Counted from the first letter of the stretch, positions 1-8,170 are shown. The stretch: DNA of 64,000 nucleotides from Massilia forsythiae (GCF_012849555.1 NZ_CP051685.1:3844001-3908000); one strand, 5' to 3'. Translations and numbers: made by a program. The notes: generated by a model not told the origin, from the sequence alone.

Positions 1-880
1 GCAGCCGTTCCAGCAGACCGAAGCCGGCATGGCGCGCGCAGGCGAAGTTGGCCAGCACGATCAGCATGACGGCATAGTCGGCCAGCACGCGGTCGGCGCT
101 GCCCAGCCGGATCGCCGTGAACGGCCAGGCGCCGTTGGCCACCTGGCGCAAGGCCGGTTCGGGGTCCAGCCAGCCCCACAGCGCCATCAGCAGCACGCTG
201 AGCAGCCAGCCGGCGCGCGCCGCGCCGCGCCCGATGGCGTGCGGGCGCCGCTGCCAGCGGTACAGCGCGACCCCGCTCAGCCACACCGGCAGCAGCAGCC
301 ACAGGCGCGGGCCGATCAGGGCCAGCACGCACGCCAGCGCCAGCAGGCGGCGCCGGCCGCGCAGGTAGCAGGCCACGCCGAACAGCACGTAGTACCAGGC
401 TTCGTAATCCAGCGACCAGTAGGGCAGCAGCCAGGGCGGACGCTCGGCGAAGCGCCAGACGTCGCCCAGGAACAGCAGGTGGAAGGGGACGTACAGCCAG
501 GGGCGCTGCAGCTGGTAGGCGTCGTCGACGCGGCCGTGCAGGGGGCCGGCCGCGAGCGCCGCCAGCAAGAACGCGAACAGCAGCACCGGCAGCGCCACCG
601 AATACAGGCGCGCGCAGCGGGCGGCGGCGTATTCGCCCAGCGTATGGTTCTTGTGCTCGGCGCTGTAGGCGATCACGAAGCCGGACAGCACGAAGAAGGC
701 GATTACCGCCTCGCGCCCGAAATCGGGGATGGCGGCGACCTGGCGCGCGCTGAAGATGCCGAAATAGCCGAAGTGCGCCGCCACCACGGCCAGCGCCGCG
801 AGCGTGCGCACCAGGTCGAGATACAGGGAGAAAGGCTGGTCCAGTCCGGCCGGCGGGCGCATGCTGGGGCGGCTGTTCAT
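1..880 (-). CDS. Acyltransferase 3 (OafA/YrhL) family membrane protein, C-terminus cut by window edge
   Basis: The reverse strand from the ATG at 880 encodes at least 293 residues and runs off the left edge. The N-terminus reads LYLDLVRTLAALAVVAAHFG, the usual opening of family 3 acyltransferases, with the conserved His in the first membrane helix. It is followed by REAVIAFFVLSGFVIAYS, the second helix, where FFVLSGF is a family hallmark. Further hydrophobic segments follow, as expected for a protein of about ten helices. Such enzymes transfer acyl groups, often acetyl, to cell-surface polysaccharides or lipids. The acceptor cannot be told from sequence. It lies downstream of the hydrolase gene on the same strand after a 90-bp gap containing two hairpins, so co-transcription is uncertain. 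Confidence 0.85.
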   Translation of the reverse strand, partial: MNSRPSMRPPAGLDQPFSLYLDLVRTLAALAVVAAHFGYFGIFSARQVAAIPDFGREAVIAFFVLSGFVIAYSAEHKNHTLGEYAAARCARLYSVALPVLLFAFLLAALAAGPLHGRVDDAYQLQRPWLYVPFHLLFLGDVWRFAERPPWLLPYWSLDYEAWYYVLFGVACYLRGRRRLLALACVLALIGPRLWLLLPVWLSGVALYRWQRRPHAIGRGAARAGWLLSVLLMALWGWLDPEPALRQVANGAWPFTAIRLGSADRVLADYAVMLIVLANFACARHAGFGLLERL

Positions 881-903
881 CTCGAAGGCACCTCGTCGGC
901 GGC

Positions 904-974
904 ATGTGATCAGGCAGGACGGGGATCACATGTCCGGCACGCGACGCCCGGCACGTGATGTCCCGGGCATCACG
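904..974. other. Two inverted repeats between hydrolase and acyltransferase genes
   Basis: Arms ATGTGATC (904-911) and GATCACAT (924-931) form one stem, and CGTGATG (954-960) with CATCACG (968-974) forms another that overlaps the hydrolase stop codon. Neither is followed by a clear T-run on the reverse strand, so they may be mRNA 3' stabilising hairpins or weak terminators rather than classical intrinsic terminators. Confidence 0.4.
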
Positions 975-1515
975 GGTTCAGGTCGCGGCAGAAGTCTTCC
1001 AGCAGGCGCTCGCCCTCGGGCCACGCGCCGTAGCCGCTGTCGGCATTCACGTGGCCGGCGTTGCCGATCTCGACCAGGCGGCTGCCCCAGGCGGCGGCAA
1101 AGGCGCGCGCGCGCTCGGGCGTCACGTACGGGTCGTCGCTGCTGGCCACCACCAGCGAGGGGAAGGGCAGCGCCTCCATCGGCACCGGAGAAAAACCGTT
1201 GCTGCCGACCGGGTAGGAGTCGGCGTCGGTGTCGCTCGGCGCCACCAGGAAGGCGCCGGCCACTTCCAGGCGCGAGCCGGACTGCGCCCACTGGTTCACC
1301 AGCATGCAGCCCAGGCTGTGCGCGACCAGGATCGGCTTGCCCTGGCAGGCGGCAATCGCCGCGTCCAGCTCGGCCACCCATTCGTCGCGCTCGGGGTTGT
1401 TCCAGTCGCGGTGCGCGGCGCGGGTCCAGGCCGGGTACTTGCGCTCCCAGTGCGATTGCCAGTGCTGCGGACCGGAGTTCCACAGGCCGGCCAGGATCAG
1501 GATGTCGCACTTCAT
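970..1515 (-). CDS. RBBP9/YdeN-family alpha/beta hydrolase
   Basis: This 181-residue protein has the short alpha/beta-hydrolase layout of the RBBP9/YdeN (DUF1234-like) serine hydrolases. The nucleophile elbow AHSLG places Ser67, SSDDPYV near residues 125-131 supplies the Asp, and GNAGH supplies His155. Family members are small cytosolic esterases of mostly unknown substrate. A GGAGG lies just before the ATG. The gene starts 67 bp downstream of the kynA stop on the same strand and could be transcribed with the kynurenine genes. An alpha/beta hydrolase here could conceivably act as a kynurenine formamidase, since no kynB is visible, but nothing in the sequence proves this. Confidence 0.8.
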   Translation of the reverse strand: MKCDILILAGLWNSGPQHWQSHWERKYPAWTRAAHRDWNNPERDEWVAELDAAIAACQGKPILVAHSLGCMLVNQWAQSGSRLEVAGAFLVAPSDTDADSYPVGSNGFSPVPMEALPFPSLVVASSDDPYVTPERARAFAAAWGSRLVEIGNAGHVNADSGYGAWPEGERLLEDFCRDLNP

Positions 1516-1582
1516 GGAGCCTCCACAGCAATGTTGATATGACGCTTGCCATTATTGCACGCCGGGTGGCGGCGCGGCGCGT

Positions 1583-2452
1583 CTACAGCTTCGTGCGCAG
1601 CGCGAACAGTTCCGGAAACAGCACCACGTCCAGCATCTTGCGCAGGTAGCTGACGCCGGCGGTGCCGCCGGTGCCGGCCTTGAAGCCGATGATGCGCTCC
1701 ACCGTCGACACGTGGCGGAAGCGCCAGAAGCGGAACGCGGTCTCCAGGTCGACCAGCTTCTCGGCCAGCTCGTACAGCGCCCAGTGATGCCCGGGGTCGC
1801 GGTAGACGGCGAGCCAGGCCGCCATCACCGAATCGTCGTGCGCCGTGGGCAGGCCGGGGTCGCGCGCCAGCCGTTCGGGCGACACTGCCAGTCCGGAACG
1901 CGCCAGCAGCCGCACCGCCTCGTCGTAGATCGAGGGCGCGTGCAGTTCGCGTTCCAGGCGCGCGTGCTGCCCGGGCGCATCCCGGTGCACCGCCAGCATG
2001 GCCGGGTTCTTGTTCCCGAGGATGAATTCGAGTTCCCGGTACTGGAACGACTGGAAGCCGGAGGACGCGGCCAGGTAGGGCCGGATGGCGCTGTACTCGG
2101 GCGGGGTCATGGTGGCCAGCACGTCCCAGGCGTGCACCAGCTGGTCCATGATGCGCGCCACCCGCGCCAACATCTTGAAGGCGGGCGGCAGGTCGCCGCC
2201 GGCCACCAGCGTGCGCACCGCCTGCAGTTCGTGCAGCATCAGCTTGATCCACAGTTCGCCCGTCTGGTGCTGGACGATGAACAGCATCTCGTTGTGGTCC
2301 GGCGACAGCGGGTGCTGGGCCGACAGGATCTGCTCCAGGCCCAGGTAGTCGCCGTAGCGCATGGCCTGGCTGAAGTCCATGCGTGCGCCGTGCCATTGCG
2401 CGTTTTCCGGCGACGGCGCCGGCGGCTGCTCGCCTTCGTCCATGGGGTCCAT
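1583..2452 (-). CDS. kynA: Tryptophan 2,3-dioxygenase
   Basis: A 289-residue heme enzyme that opens the indole ring of L-tryptophan to N-formylkynurenine. Hallmarks include [20 protein letters not shown] near residues 23-42, the [18 protein letters not shown] block with the active-site His62, and [20 protein letters not shown] near the C-terminus, whose His is the axial heme ligand in the family. Length matches bacterial homologues. The start is supported by GGGAG five bases before the ATG. It begins 9 bp after the kynU stop, so the two form a kynU-kynA transcription unit. The usual third gene, kynB (formamidase), is not adjacent. Confidence 0.97.
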   Translation of the reverse strand: MDPMDEGEQPPAPSPENAQWHGARMDFSQAMRYGDYLGLEQILSAQHPLSPDHNEMLFIVQHQTGELWIKLMLHELQAVRTLVAGGDLPPAFKMLARVARIMDQLVHAWDVLATMTPPEYSAIRPYLAASSGFQSFQYRELEFILGNKNPAMLAVHRDAPGQHARLERELHAPSIYDEAVRLLARSGLAVSPERLARDPGLPTAHDDSVMAAWLAVYRDPGHHWALYELAEKLVDLETAFRFWRFRHVSTVERIIGFKAGTGGTAGVSYLRKMLDVVLFPELFALRTKL

Positions 2453-2461
2453 GGCGTCTCC

Positions 2462-3742
2462 CTAGGTCACCGCCGCGCGCGCGGCGTGGATATCGTAGCC
2501 TTCGCCGTCGAGGATATCGCGCAGGGTCTCGACCGCGTCCCAGACGTCGGTGAAGCCGGTGTACAGCGGGGTGAAGCCGAAGCGCATGATGTCCGGCTCG
2601 CGGTAGTCGCCGATCACGCCGCGCCCGATCAGCGCCGCCATCACCGCGTAGCCGTGCGGATGGGTGAAGCTGACGTGGCTGCCGCGCCGTGCATGCTCGC
2701 GCGGCGTGACCAGTGTCAACCGGTGCCCGGCGCAGCGGCGTTCGACCAGGCCGATGAACAGGTCGGTCAGCGCCAGCGATTTTTCGCGCAGCGCAGTCAT
2801 GTCGGTGGCGTCGAACACGTCCAGGCCGCACTCGACCAGCGCCAGCGACACCACCGGCTGGGTGCCGCACAGCGCGCGCCCGATGCCGTCGGCTGCGGCG
2901 AAGCCATGCGCCATCGCGAACGGCGCCGCGTGGCTCCACCAGCCGGTAAGCGGGTGGCTGAACGCGGCCTGGTGGCGCTGCGGCACCCAGATAAAGGCCG
3001 GCGCGCCCGGTCCGCCATTCAGGTATTTATAGGTGCAGCCGACCGCGAAGTCGGCCCCGGCGCCGTGCAGGTCGATCGGCACCGCGCCGGCCGAGTGGGC
3101 CAGGTCCCATACCGTCAAGGCGCCGTTGGCGTGGGCGTGGGCGGTGAGGGCGGCCATGTCGTGCTGGCGCCCGTCGCGGTAGTTCACGTGGGTGAGCATC
3201 AGCACGGCACAATCGGCGTCCACCGCCGCTTCCAGCTCCTCCGGGGTGTCGACCAGGCGCACGCCGTAGCCGCGGTCGAGCCAGCGCGCCAGGCCGTCGG
3301 CCATGTAGATGTCGGTCGGGAAGTTGGCGCGCTCGGTGACGATGGTCTTGCGCGCCGGTGCGCGTTCCTCCTGGATTGCCAGCGCTGCCGCCAGCGCCTT
3401 GAACAGGTTGAGCGAGGTGGTGTCGGTGACCACGACTTCGCCGGCATGCGCGCCGATCAGCGGCGCCAGGCGATCGCCCAGGCGCTTGGGCAGCTCGAAC
3501 CAGCCGGCGTCGTTCCAGCTGCGGATCAGGTCGCGGCCCCATTCGCGCGCCACCACGTCCTGGGCGCGCGCCAGGGCGCTGCGCGGACGCGCGCCGAGCG
3601 AATTGCCGTCCAGGTAGATCACGCCCTCGGGCAGGTCGAAGCGCGCGCGCAGCGGCGCCAGCGGGTCGGCGGCGTCGAGCGCCAGGCAATCGGCGCGGGT
3701 GGTCGGCAGGGAAGGGCGGTCGGCGGTCGGGGCAATGTCCAT
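2462..3742 (-). CDS. kynU: Kynureninase
   Basis: A 426-residue PLP enzyme that splits L-kynurenine to anthranilate and L-alanine. Family features are the [11 protein letters not shown] motif near the N-terminus, [14 protein letters not shown] with the cofactor-contacting Asp, and [16 protein letters not shown] with the Schiff-base Lys. The frame is open further upstream, but the ATG at 3742 (MDIAPTADR) gives the normal family length and a plausible N-terminus. It is the first gene of a kynU-kynA pair. The pathway here therefore runs from tryptophan toward anthranilate, provided that a formamidase is supplied elsewhere or by the neighbouring hydrolase. Confidence 0.95.
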   Translation of the reverse strand: MDIAPTADRPSLPTTRADCLALDAADPLAPLRARFDLPEGVIYLDGNSLGARPRSALARAQDVVAREWGRDLIRSWNDAGWFELPKRLGDRLAPLIGAHAGEVVVTDTTSLNLFKALAAALAIQEERAPARKTIVTERANFPTDIYMADGLARWLDRGYGVRLVDTPEELEAAVDADCAVLMLTHVNYRDGRQHDMAALTAHAHANGALTVWDLAHSAGAVPIDLHGAGADFAVGCTYKYLNGGPGAPAFIWVPQRHQAAFSHPLTGWWSHAAPFAMAHGFAAADGIGRALCGTQPVVSLALVECGLDVFDATDMTALREKSLALTDLFIGLVERRCAGHRLTLVTPREHARRGSHVSFTHPHGYAVMAALIGRGVIGDYREPDIMRFGFTPLYTGFTDVWDAVETLRDILDGEGYDIHAARAAVT

Positions 3743-3944
3743 CGTGCGGTGCGGGATCGGTTGGGTTGCAGGGAAGTCGGCGCCGGCCCCGGACAGATGC
3801 GCAAGGCCGACCGCCGCAGTGTAGCAAGCAATCCGGCGCACACGCCATCGCCGACGTTCGATGTCGATCGGACAATTTGCTCGGCCGGTTGCAACGCGAG
3901 CAGGGGGACAACGAAAAATTTTCGAAAATATTTTGGGAAAACCC

Positions 3945-3971
3945 TAAAGTTCCCGCGACGGCGTCCGATAA
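3945..3971 (+). promoter_or_regulatory. Sigma-28 (FliA)-type promoter, copy 1
   Basis: TAAAGTTC at 3945-3952, an 11-base spacer, then TCCGATAA at 3964-3971. This fits the flagellar sigma-28 consensus (TAAAGTTT, 11 bases, GCCGATAA) with two mismatches, and it points toward flhD. It sits in the first of three degenerate tandem repeats. Confidence 0.7.
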
Positions 3972-4019
3972 CCCATCCAGATACGGGGAAAAGCGTCGAA
4001 AAAAAGTTTTCGGAAACGC

Positions 4020-4046
4020 TAAAGTCGGTTGAAACGGTGCCGATAA
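4020..4046 (+). promoter_or_regulatory. Sigma-28 (FliA)-type promoter, copy 2
   Basis: TAAAGTCG at 4020-4027, an 11-base spacer, then a perfect GCCGATAA at 4039-4046. It begins 75 bp after copy 1 and is the best match of the three. If used, it would give a leader of about 320 bases before flhD. Confidence 0.75.
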
Positions 4047-4093
4047 GGATTCAGAGCGACCCAGAAGACGTGAAAAATATTTTCGAACGACCC

Positions 4094-4120
4094 TAAAGTT
4101 CCGGTTTTGGTTGACGTAAA
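4094..4120 (+). promoter_or_regulatory. Degenerate sigma-28-like promoter, copy 3
   Basis: TAAAGTTC at 4094-4101 begins 74 bp after copy 2. After 11 bases it is followed by GACGTAAA, which matches GCCGATAA at only five of eight positions. It keeps the repeat's upstream AT-rich context but is probably weak or inactive. Confidence 0.4.
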
Positions 4121-4202
4121 CCAACACAAGATGCTTTCGATAAAAGTATTTGCTAAGTCGAAAGTGTCATGTTCAAAACAATTTCCTTCGTCCCCTTGTC
4201 AT

Positions 4203-4244
4203 AGGGGAGCACCCCTGATTCGAGCGAGTTTGTCAGACAAACTC
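4203..4244 (+). promoter_or_regulatory. Hairpins in the flhDC leader, including a perfect 9-bp inverted repeat
   Basis: AGGGG/CCCCT (4203-4207 and 4212-4216) forms a short stem. It is followed by GAGTTTGTC-A-GACAAACTC at 4226-4244, a perfect dyad that could be either a regulator operator or an RNA hairpin. Both lie about 130-170 bases before flhD. No known regulator can be assigned by eye. Confidence 0.5.
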
Positions 4245-4375
4245 CTACGAGTCCTATCGCCTTTGGCGGACGAAAAATACAGACATGCTCCGATAGCTGA
4301 AAAGTTTCCTCACGGTCAGAATCTATCTCATCGGCAACACATTGCGGGCCGGAAGCGACCAACGGAGAGATGAAA

Positions 4376-4693
4376 ATGACTGCGAACGACATGATGGCTG
4401 AAATTCGTGATGCGAACCTGAGCTACCTGATGCTGGCCCAGCAGATGATTCGCGCCGACAAGGTCACGGCGATCTTCCGGCTTGGCATCTCGGCCGACAT
4501 TGCCGAACTAATCGAAGGCATGAGCAATGCCCAGATCCTGAAGCTGGCCGGCGGCAACATGATGCTGGCGCGCTTCCGCTTCGACGATTCGGCGATCCTG
4601 GGCATGCTCACCAGCCACAGCAAGGACCGCGCCCTGGCGCAGTCGCACGCCGCCATCCTGATGGCCGGCCAGCCCGCCGAAGAAATCGCCTAA
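4376..4693 (+). CDS. flhD: Flagellar transcriptional activator FlhD
   Basis: A 105-residue protein matching FlhD throughout: IRDANLSYLMLAQQMIRADK in the N-terminal helix region and MLARFRFDDSAILGMLTSHS in the middle. FlhD forms the FlhD4C2 complex that activates class II flagellar promoters. Two in-frame ATGs exist at 4370 and 4376. The second is chosen because GGAG at 4364-4367 is 8 bases from it but only 2 bases from the first. It heads the chemotaxis/motility block, with flhC 75 bp downstream. It lies behind an unusually long AT-rich region containing sigma-28-like promoters, suggesting feedback from FliA. Confidence 0.95.
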   Translation: MTANDMMAEIRDANLSYLMLAQQMIRADKVTAIFRLGISADIAELIEGMSNAQILKLAGGNMMLARFRFDDSAILGMLTSHSKDRALAQSHAAILMAGQPAEEIA

Positions 4694-4713
4694 GATTCAA
4701 ACCCCGGTTTTCG

Positions 4714-4734
4714 GTCCACGGCGGTAGGGTGGAC
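4714..4734 (+). repeat. Short hairpin in the flhD-flhC gap
   Basis: GTCCAC at 4714-4719 pairs with GTGGAC at 4729-4734. The right half contains GGTAGGGTGGAC, resembling one end of the larger GGTAGGGTGG palindromic elements elsewhere in the window. Confidence 0.4.
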
Positions 4735-4768
4735 GTGGCATCCTCCCCGCAGCCGCCAACAGGTCATC

Positions 4769-5320
4769 ATGAGCAAGAAAAGCGTCGTGTCCGAAGCCCA
4801 GGAAATCCAGCTGGCCATCGAACTGATCCAGCTGGGCGCCCGTCTCCAGCTGCTGGAGAACGAAGTCTCGCTGTCGCGCGAACGCTTGATCAAGCTGTAC
4901 AAGGAACTCAAGGGCGTGTCGCCGCCGAAGGGCATGCTGCCGTTCTCGACCGACTGGTTCCTGACCTGGCAGCCGAACATCCATTCCTCGCTGTACATCA
5001 ATATTTATAAATTCCTGGTCGACAACGCCGGCGCCACCGGCATCCAGGCGATCATGAAGTCCTACCAGCTGTACCTGGAGCAGATGCCGCCGGAGCCGGG
5101 CGAGGAGCCCTTGCTGTCGCTGACGCGCGCCTGGACCCTGGTGCGTTTCTTCCAAGGAAACATGCTGATGGTGGCGCCGTGTTCCAAGTGCCAGGGCAAG
5201 TTCGTGGTCAACGCGCTCGACCTGAACGACAATTACCAGTGCGGCCTGTGCCACATGCCCTCGCGCGCCGGCAAGACGCGCAAGGCCAAGGACGCCGCCG
5301 CCCAGGCTGGCGGCAACTGA
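4769..5320 (+). CDS. flhC: Flagellar transcriptional activator FlhC
   Basis: A 183-residue FlhC. It has the predicted helical body with WFLTWQPNIHSSLYINIYKF (residues 63-82) and the zinc site formed by two CxxC pairs at C138/C141 and C158/C161, almost exactly the spacing of the E. coli protein. FlhC contributes DNA binding to the FlhD4C2 master activator. It lies directly downstream of flhD and 19 bp upstream of the methyltransferase gene. The alanine/lysine-rich tail after residue 165 is poorly conserved in the family. Confidence 0.96.
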   Translation: MSKKSVVSEAQEIQLAIELIQLGARLQLLENEVSLSRERLIKLYKELKGVSPPKGMLPFSTDWFLTWQPNIHSSLYINIYKFLVDNAGATGIQAIMKSYQLYLEQMPPEPGEEPLLSLTRAWTLVRFFQGNMLMVAPCSKCQGKFVVNALDLNDNYQCGLCHMPSRAGKTRKAKDAAAQAGGN

Positions 5321-5339
5321 CTTTCCTTCCTCCGCATTC

Positions 5340-6125
5340 ATGAACGCGTCGCGCCTGCGCCGTATCCTGGCGGCGCCCGCCCTGCGCGCACTGCTGCTGC
5401 AAATGCTGGCGTTTCCCTTGACGCTGGCCGCGGTATGGCTGCTGGCGCGCGCCGGCATGGCGCCGCAGCCGCTGGGCGTGGCGCTGCTGCAGGGCGCCGG
5501 GGCTGCGTTGCTGTCCTGGCGCGCCGGCCTGGCGCGCTGGTGGCTTGCGATCCAGTTCGTCTTCCCATCCGCCTTGCTGCTGGCGCAGGATGGCGCGCGC
5601 GGCCTGGCGCTGCCGCCGGCACTGTTCCTGGTTGTGTTCCTGCTGCTGGTGCTGGTGTACTGGTCGACCTTCCGCACGCAAGTGCCGTACTACCCGTCCG
5701 GACGCGCGGTGCGCGACGTGGTCGCCGGCCTGCTGCCCCAGGAGCGGCCGGCGGCGGCGATCGACATCGGCAGCGGCCTCGGCGGCCTCGTGCTGGACCT
5801 GGCGCGGCGCCGTCCCGATTGCCGCATCGACGGCATCGAGCTGGCGCCGCTGCCATGGCTGGCCAGCCGCCTGCGCGCGCGCCTCGAAGGCAGCCGCGCG
5901 CGCTTCCTGCGCGGTGACTACGACGACCTCGACTTCGGCAGCTACGACCTGGTGTTCGCCTACCTGTCGCCGGCAGCAATGGCGGCGCTGTGGCGCAAGG
6001 CCAGCGCCGAGATGCAGCCCGGCAGTGTGCTTGTTAGTTACGAATTCATTATTGTCGATAGGGCACCGGATTGGCATTTGGTTATCGAAAGTACCCATAA
6101 AAATGTTTACGTATGGCACTTTTGA
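5340..6125 (+). CDS. Membrane-anchored class I SAM methyltransferase, FAM173/ATPSCKMT-like
   Basis: A 261-residue protein with two parts. Residues 1-110 hold about three to four hydrophobic segments, ending in LPPALFLVVFLLLVLVYWST. Residues 115-261 form a Rossmann methyltransferase with AAAIDIGSGLGGLVLDLARR (SAM motif I), IDGIELAP (motif II) and GDYDDLDFGSYDLVFAYLSP. That last block and the PYYPSG entry resemble the membrane-bound FAM173/ATPSCKMT lysine methyltransferases. The target is unknown. Its place between flhC and motA suggests a motor or flagellar protein, but this is only inferred from context. The last 90 bases of the gene are markedly AT-rich compared with the rest. Confidence 0.75.
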   Translation: MNASRLRRILAAPALRALLLQMLAFPLTLAAVWLLARAGMAPQPLGVALLQGAGAALLSWRAGLARWWLAIQFVFPSALLLAQDGARGLALPPALFLVVFLLLVLVYWSTFRTQVPYYPSGRAVRDVVAGLLPQERPAAAIDIGSGLGGLVLDLARRRPDCRIDGIELAPLPWLASRLRARLEGSRARFLRGDYDDLDFGSYDLVFAYLSPAAMAALWRKASAEMQPGSVLVSYEFIIVDRAPDWHLVIESTHKNVYVWHF

Positions 6126-6263
6126 ACCACAGTCAGGGCATTTTTACTTGCTCGTAGTCACTTCTCCCGTTAATCTAGTTCCCTAAGTAAATATTTCTTC
6201 TTGGATTTATTGTTTGTCGAATCCAGGGCCGTGGAATACGCGGATTCATCGATCGGGAGCGCC
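6030..6263. other. AT-rich stretch across the methyltransferase 3' end and motA upstream region
   Basis: Base composition drops sharply from the methyltransferase C-terminus to the motA start, with runs such as TAAATATTTC and GGATTTATTG. A weak promoter-like pair (TTGCTC, 17 bases, TAATCT) is present around 6149-6177. This could be an internal promoter for motAB or a trace of past rearrangement. Confidence 0.4.
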
Positions 6264-7124
6264 GTGTTTGTCATTATTGGTTACATCGTCGTCATAGGCG
6301 CCGTGTTCGGCGGCTATGCCGCAACCGGCGCCCACCTGGCCGTGTTGTGGCAGCCGCTGGAGCTGGTCATGATCTTCGGCGCCGCGCTCGGCGCGTTTTT
6401 CGTGGGCAATACCCCGAAAGCGGTCAAGGCGACCATGAAGGCGCTGCCGACCGTGTTCAAGGGCTCCAAATTCACGCGCGACATGTACATGGAATTGATG
6501 TCGCTGTTGTTCGACGTGCTGTCCAAGGTGCGCAAGGAAGGCTTGATGTCGATCGAAGGCGACATCGAAAGCCCGGAACAGAGCCCGGTGTTCTCGAAGT
6601 ACCCGGCCGTGCTGGCCGACCACCACATCGTCGAATTCATCACCGATTACTTGCGGTTGATGGTATCCGGCAACATGGACGCCTTCCAGATCGAGAACCT
6701 GATGGACAACGAAATCGAGACCCACCATCATGAGGGAGCGCTCCCGGCCCAGTGTATCGCCAAGCTGGGCGACGGCCTGCCGGCCTTCGGCATCGTGGCG
6801 GCGGTGATGGGCGTGGTGCACACGATGGAATCGGTGGGCATGCCGCCGGCCGAGCTGGGCATCCTGATCGCGCACGCGCTGGTCGGCACCTTCCTCGGCA
6901 TCCTGCTGGCCTACGGCTTCGTCGGTCCGTTGTCGGGCCTGCTGGAACAGAAACTGGAGGAATCCACCAAGATGTTCCAGACCGTGAAGGTGACGCTGCT
7001 GGCCAGCCTGAACGGCTACGCCCCGGCGCTGTCCGTCGAATTCGGCCGCAAGGTGCTGTACTCGACCGAGCGTCCGACCTTTGCCGAACTGGAAGACCAC
7101 ATCAAGAAGGCCAAGAGCAAATAA
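6264..7124 (+). CDS. motA: Flagellar motor stator protein MotA
   Basis: A 286-residue MotA from the GTG at 6264 (FVIIGYIVVIGAVFGGYAAT), which restores the normal family N-terminus. An upstream in-frame start at 6201 would add 21 atypical residues. GGGAG lies four bases before the GTG. Four membrane segments are visible, two N-terminal and two around residues 170-225 (ALPAFGIVAAVMGVVHTM and LGILIAHALVGTFLGILLAY). The large cytoplasmic loop interacts with the rotor protein FliG. With MotB it forms the proton-driven stator. motB follows after 30 bp. Confidence 0.95.
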   Translation: MFVIIGYIVVIGAVFGGYAATGAHLAVLWQPLELVMIFGAALGAFFVGNTPKAVKATMKALPTVFKGSKFTRDMYMELMSLLFDVLSKVRKEGLMSIEGDIESPEQSPVFSKYPAVLADHHIVEFITDYLRLMVSGNMDAFQIENLMDNEIETHHHEGALPAQCIAKLGDGLPAFGIVAAVMGVVHTMESVGMPPAELGILIAHALVGTFLGILLAYGFVGPLSGLLEQKLEESTKMFQTVKVTLLASLNGYAPALSVEFGRKVLYSTERPTFAELEDHIKKAKSK

Positions 7125-7154
7125 TGCCGATCGCACGCCCACGGGGAGGCCGCC

Positions 7155-8144
7155 ATGGCTGACGAAGGCCAGCGCCCGATCATCGTCAAGCGCATCAAGA
7201 AGGGCGGCCACGGCCACCACGGCGGCGCCTGGAAGATCGCCTATGCCGACTTCGTGACGGCGATGATGGCGTTCTTCCTGCTCATGTGGCTGCTCGGCTC
7301 GACCACCAAGGGCGACATGGAAGGCATCGCCAGCTTCTTCAAGACGCCGCTGAAGGTGGCCTTGCAGGGCGGTTCCGGCGCCGGCGACGCCACCTCGATC
7401 CTGCAGGGCGGCGGCCAGGACCTGACCCGGCGCAACGGCCAGGTCAAGAAGGGCGAAGTCACCCCCGACAAGAAGGTCTACGACATGAAGGCGGCGCGCG
7501 CCGCGGTCGAGCGCGCCGAAGCGGAGCGCCTGCAGACGCTGAAGGAGCGCATCCAGGCCACCATCGAGGCCAACCCGGTGCTGAAGAAGTACAAGAACCA
7601 GCTGCTGCTGGACATCACCAGCGAAGGCCTGCGCATCCAGATCGTCGACGAAAAGAACCGTCCGATGTTCGAGAGCGCGCGCGCCGAGCTGCAGCCGTAC
7701 ACGCGCGACATCCTGGACGTGCTGGCGTTGGTGCTGAACGACGTGCCGAACAAGCTGAGCCTGTCCGGCCACACCGATTCCACGCCCTACATGACCGAGA
7801 GCGGCTACAGCAACTGGGAATTGTCGGCCGACCGCGCCAACGCCTCGCGCCGCGAACTGGTGCGCGGCGGCCTGGCCGACGCCAAGGTGCTGCGCGTGGT
7901 GGGCCTGGCCGGCGTCAACCACCTGGACCGCAAGGACCCGTTCAATCCGGTCAACCGCCGCATCAGCATCCTGGTGATGAACAAGCGTACCGAGGAAGGC
8001 TTGCTGCGCGACGGCGTGGCGCTCGACGTGCCGGGCGACGATGCCGACGCAGCGGTGAAGGCGGTGGCGTCGGCGACGGGCGGCGGCATCGCGCCTGCTG
8101 AGGCAGCGGCAGCCCCGGCGGCGCCGGCCGCGGCCGGGAAGTAG
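7155..8144 (+). CDS. motB: Flagellar motor stator protein MotB
   Basis: A 329-residue MotB. WKIAYADFVTAMMAFFLLMW contains the proton-binding Asp32 in the single membrane helix, at the same position as in E. coli. The C-terminal OmpA-like peptidoglycan-binding domain has LSLSGHTDSTPY and NWELSADRANASRREL. The basic N-terminus (VKRIKKGGHGHHGG) is cytoplasmic. The protein anchors the MotA/MotB stator to the cell wall. It ends in an Ala/Pro-rich tail. A GGAGG lies upstream of the ATG. Confidence 0.97.
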   Translation: MADEGQRPIIVKRIKKGGHGHHGGAWKIAYADFVTAMMAFFLLMWLLGSTTKGDMEGIASFFKTPLKVALQGGSGAGDATSILQGGGQDLTRRNGQVKKGEVTPDKKVYDMKAARAAVERAEAERLQTLKERIQATIEANPVLKKYKNQLLLDITSEGLRIQIVDEKNRPMFESARAELQPYTRDILDVLALVLNDVPNKLSLSGHTDSTPYMTESGYSNWELSADRANASRRELVRGGLADAKVLRVVGLAGVNHLDRKDPFNPVNRRISILVMNKRTEEGLLRDGVALDVPGDDADAAVKAVASATGGGIAPAEAAAAPAAPAAAGK

Positions 8145-8170
8145 CGCGGCGTGACGATCTGGAGGATGGC

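Larger units (their letters stand above)
3911..4120 (+). repeat. Three degenerate ~75-bp tandem repeats upstream of flhD
   Basis: The TAAAGT elements at 3945, 4020 and 4094 recur with a 74-75 bp period. Each is preceded by a similar A/T-rich run (GAAAA, TATTTT or AAGTTTT, then GAAA or GAAC, then C-rich bases). The block is clearly AT-richer than flanking genes and reads as a duplicated promoter module. Confidence 0.65.

Noticed and set aside
4107-4392. Short open frames in the flhD upstream region on both strands
   Set aside because: The region is AT-rich and regulatory, frames have no ribosome binding site or recognisable sequence, and promoter-like repeats explain it better.
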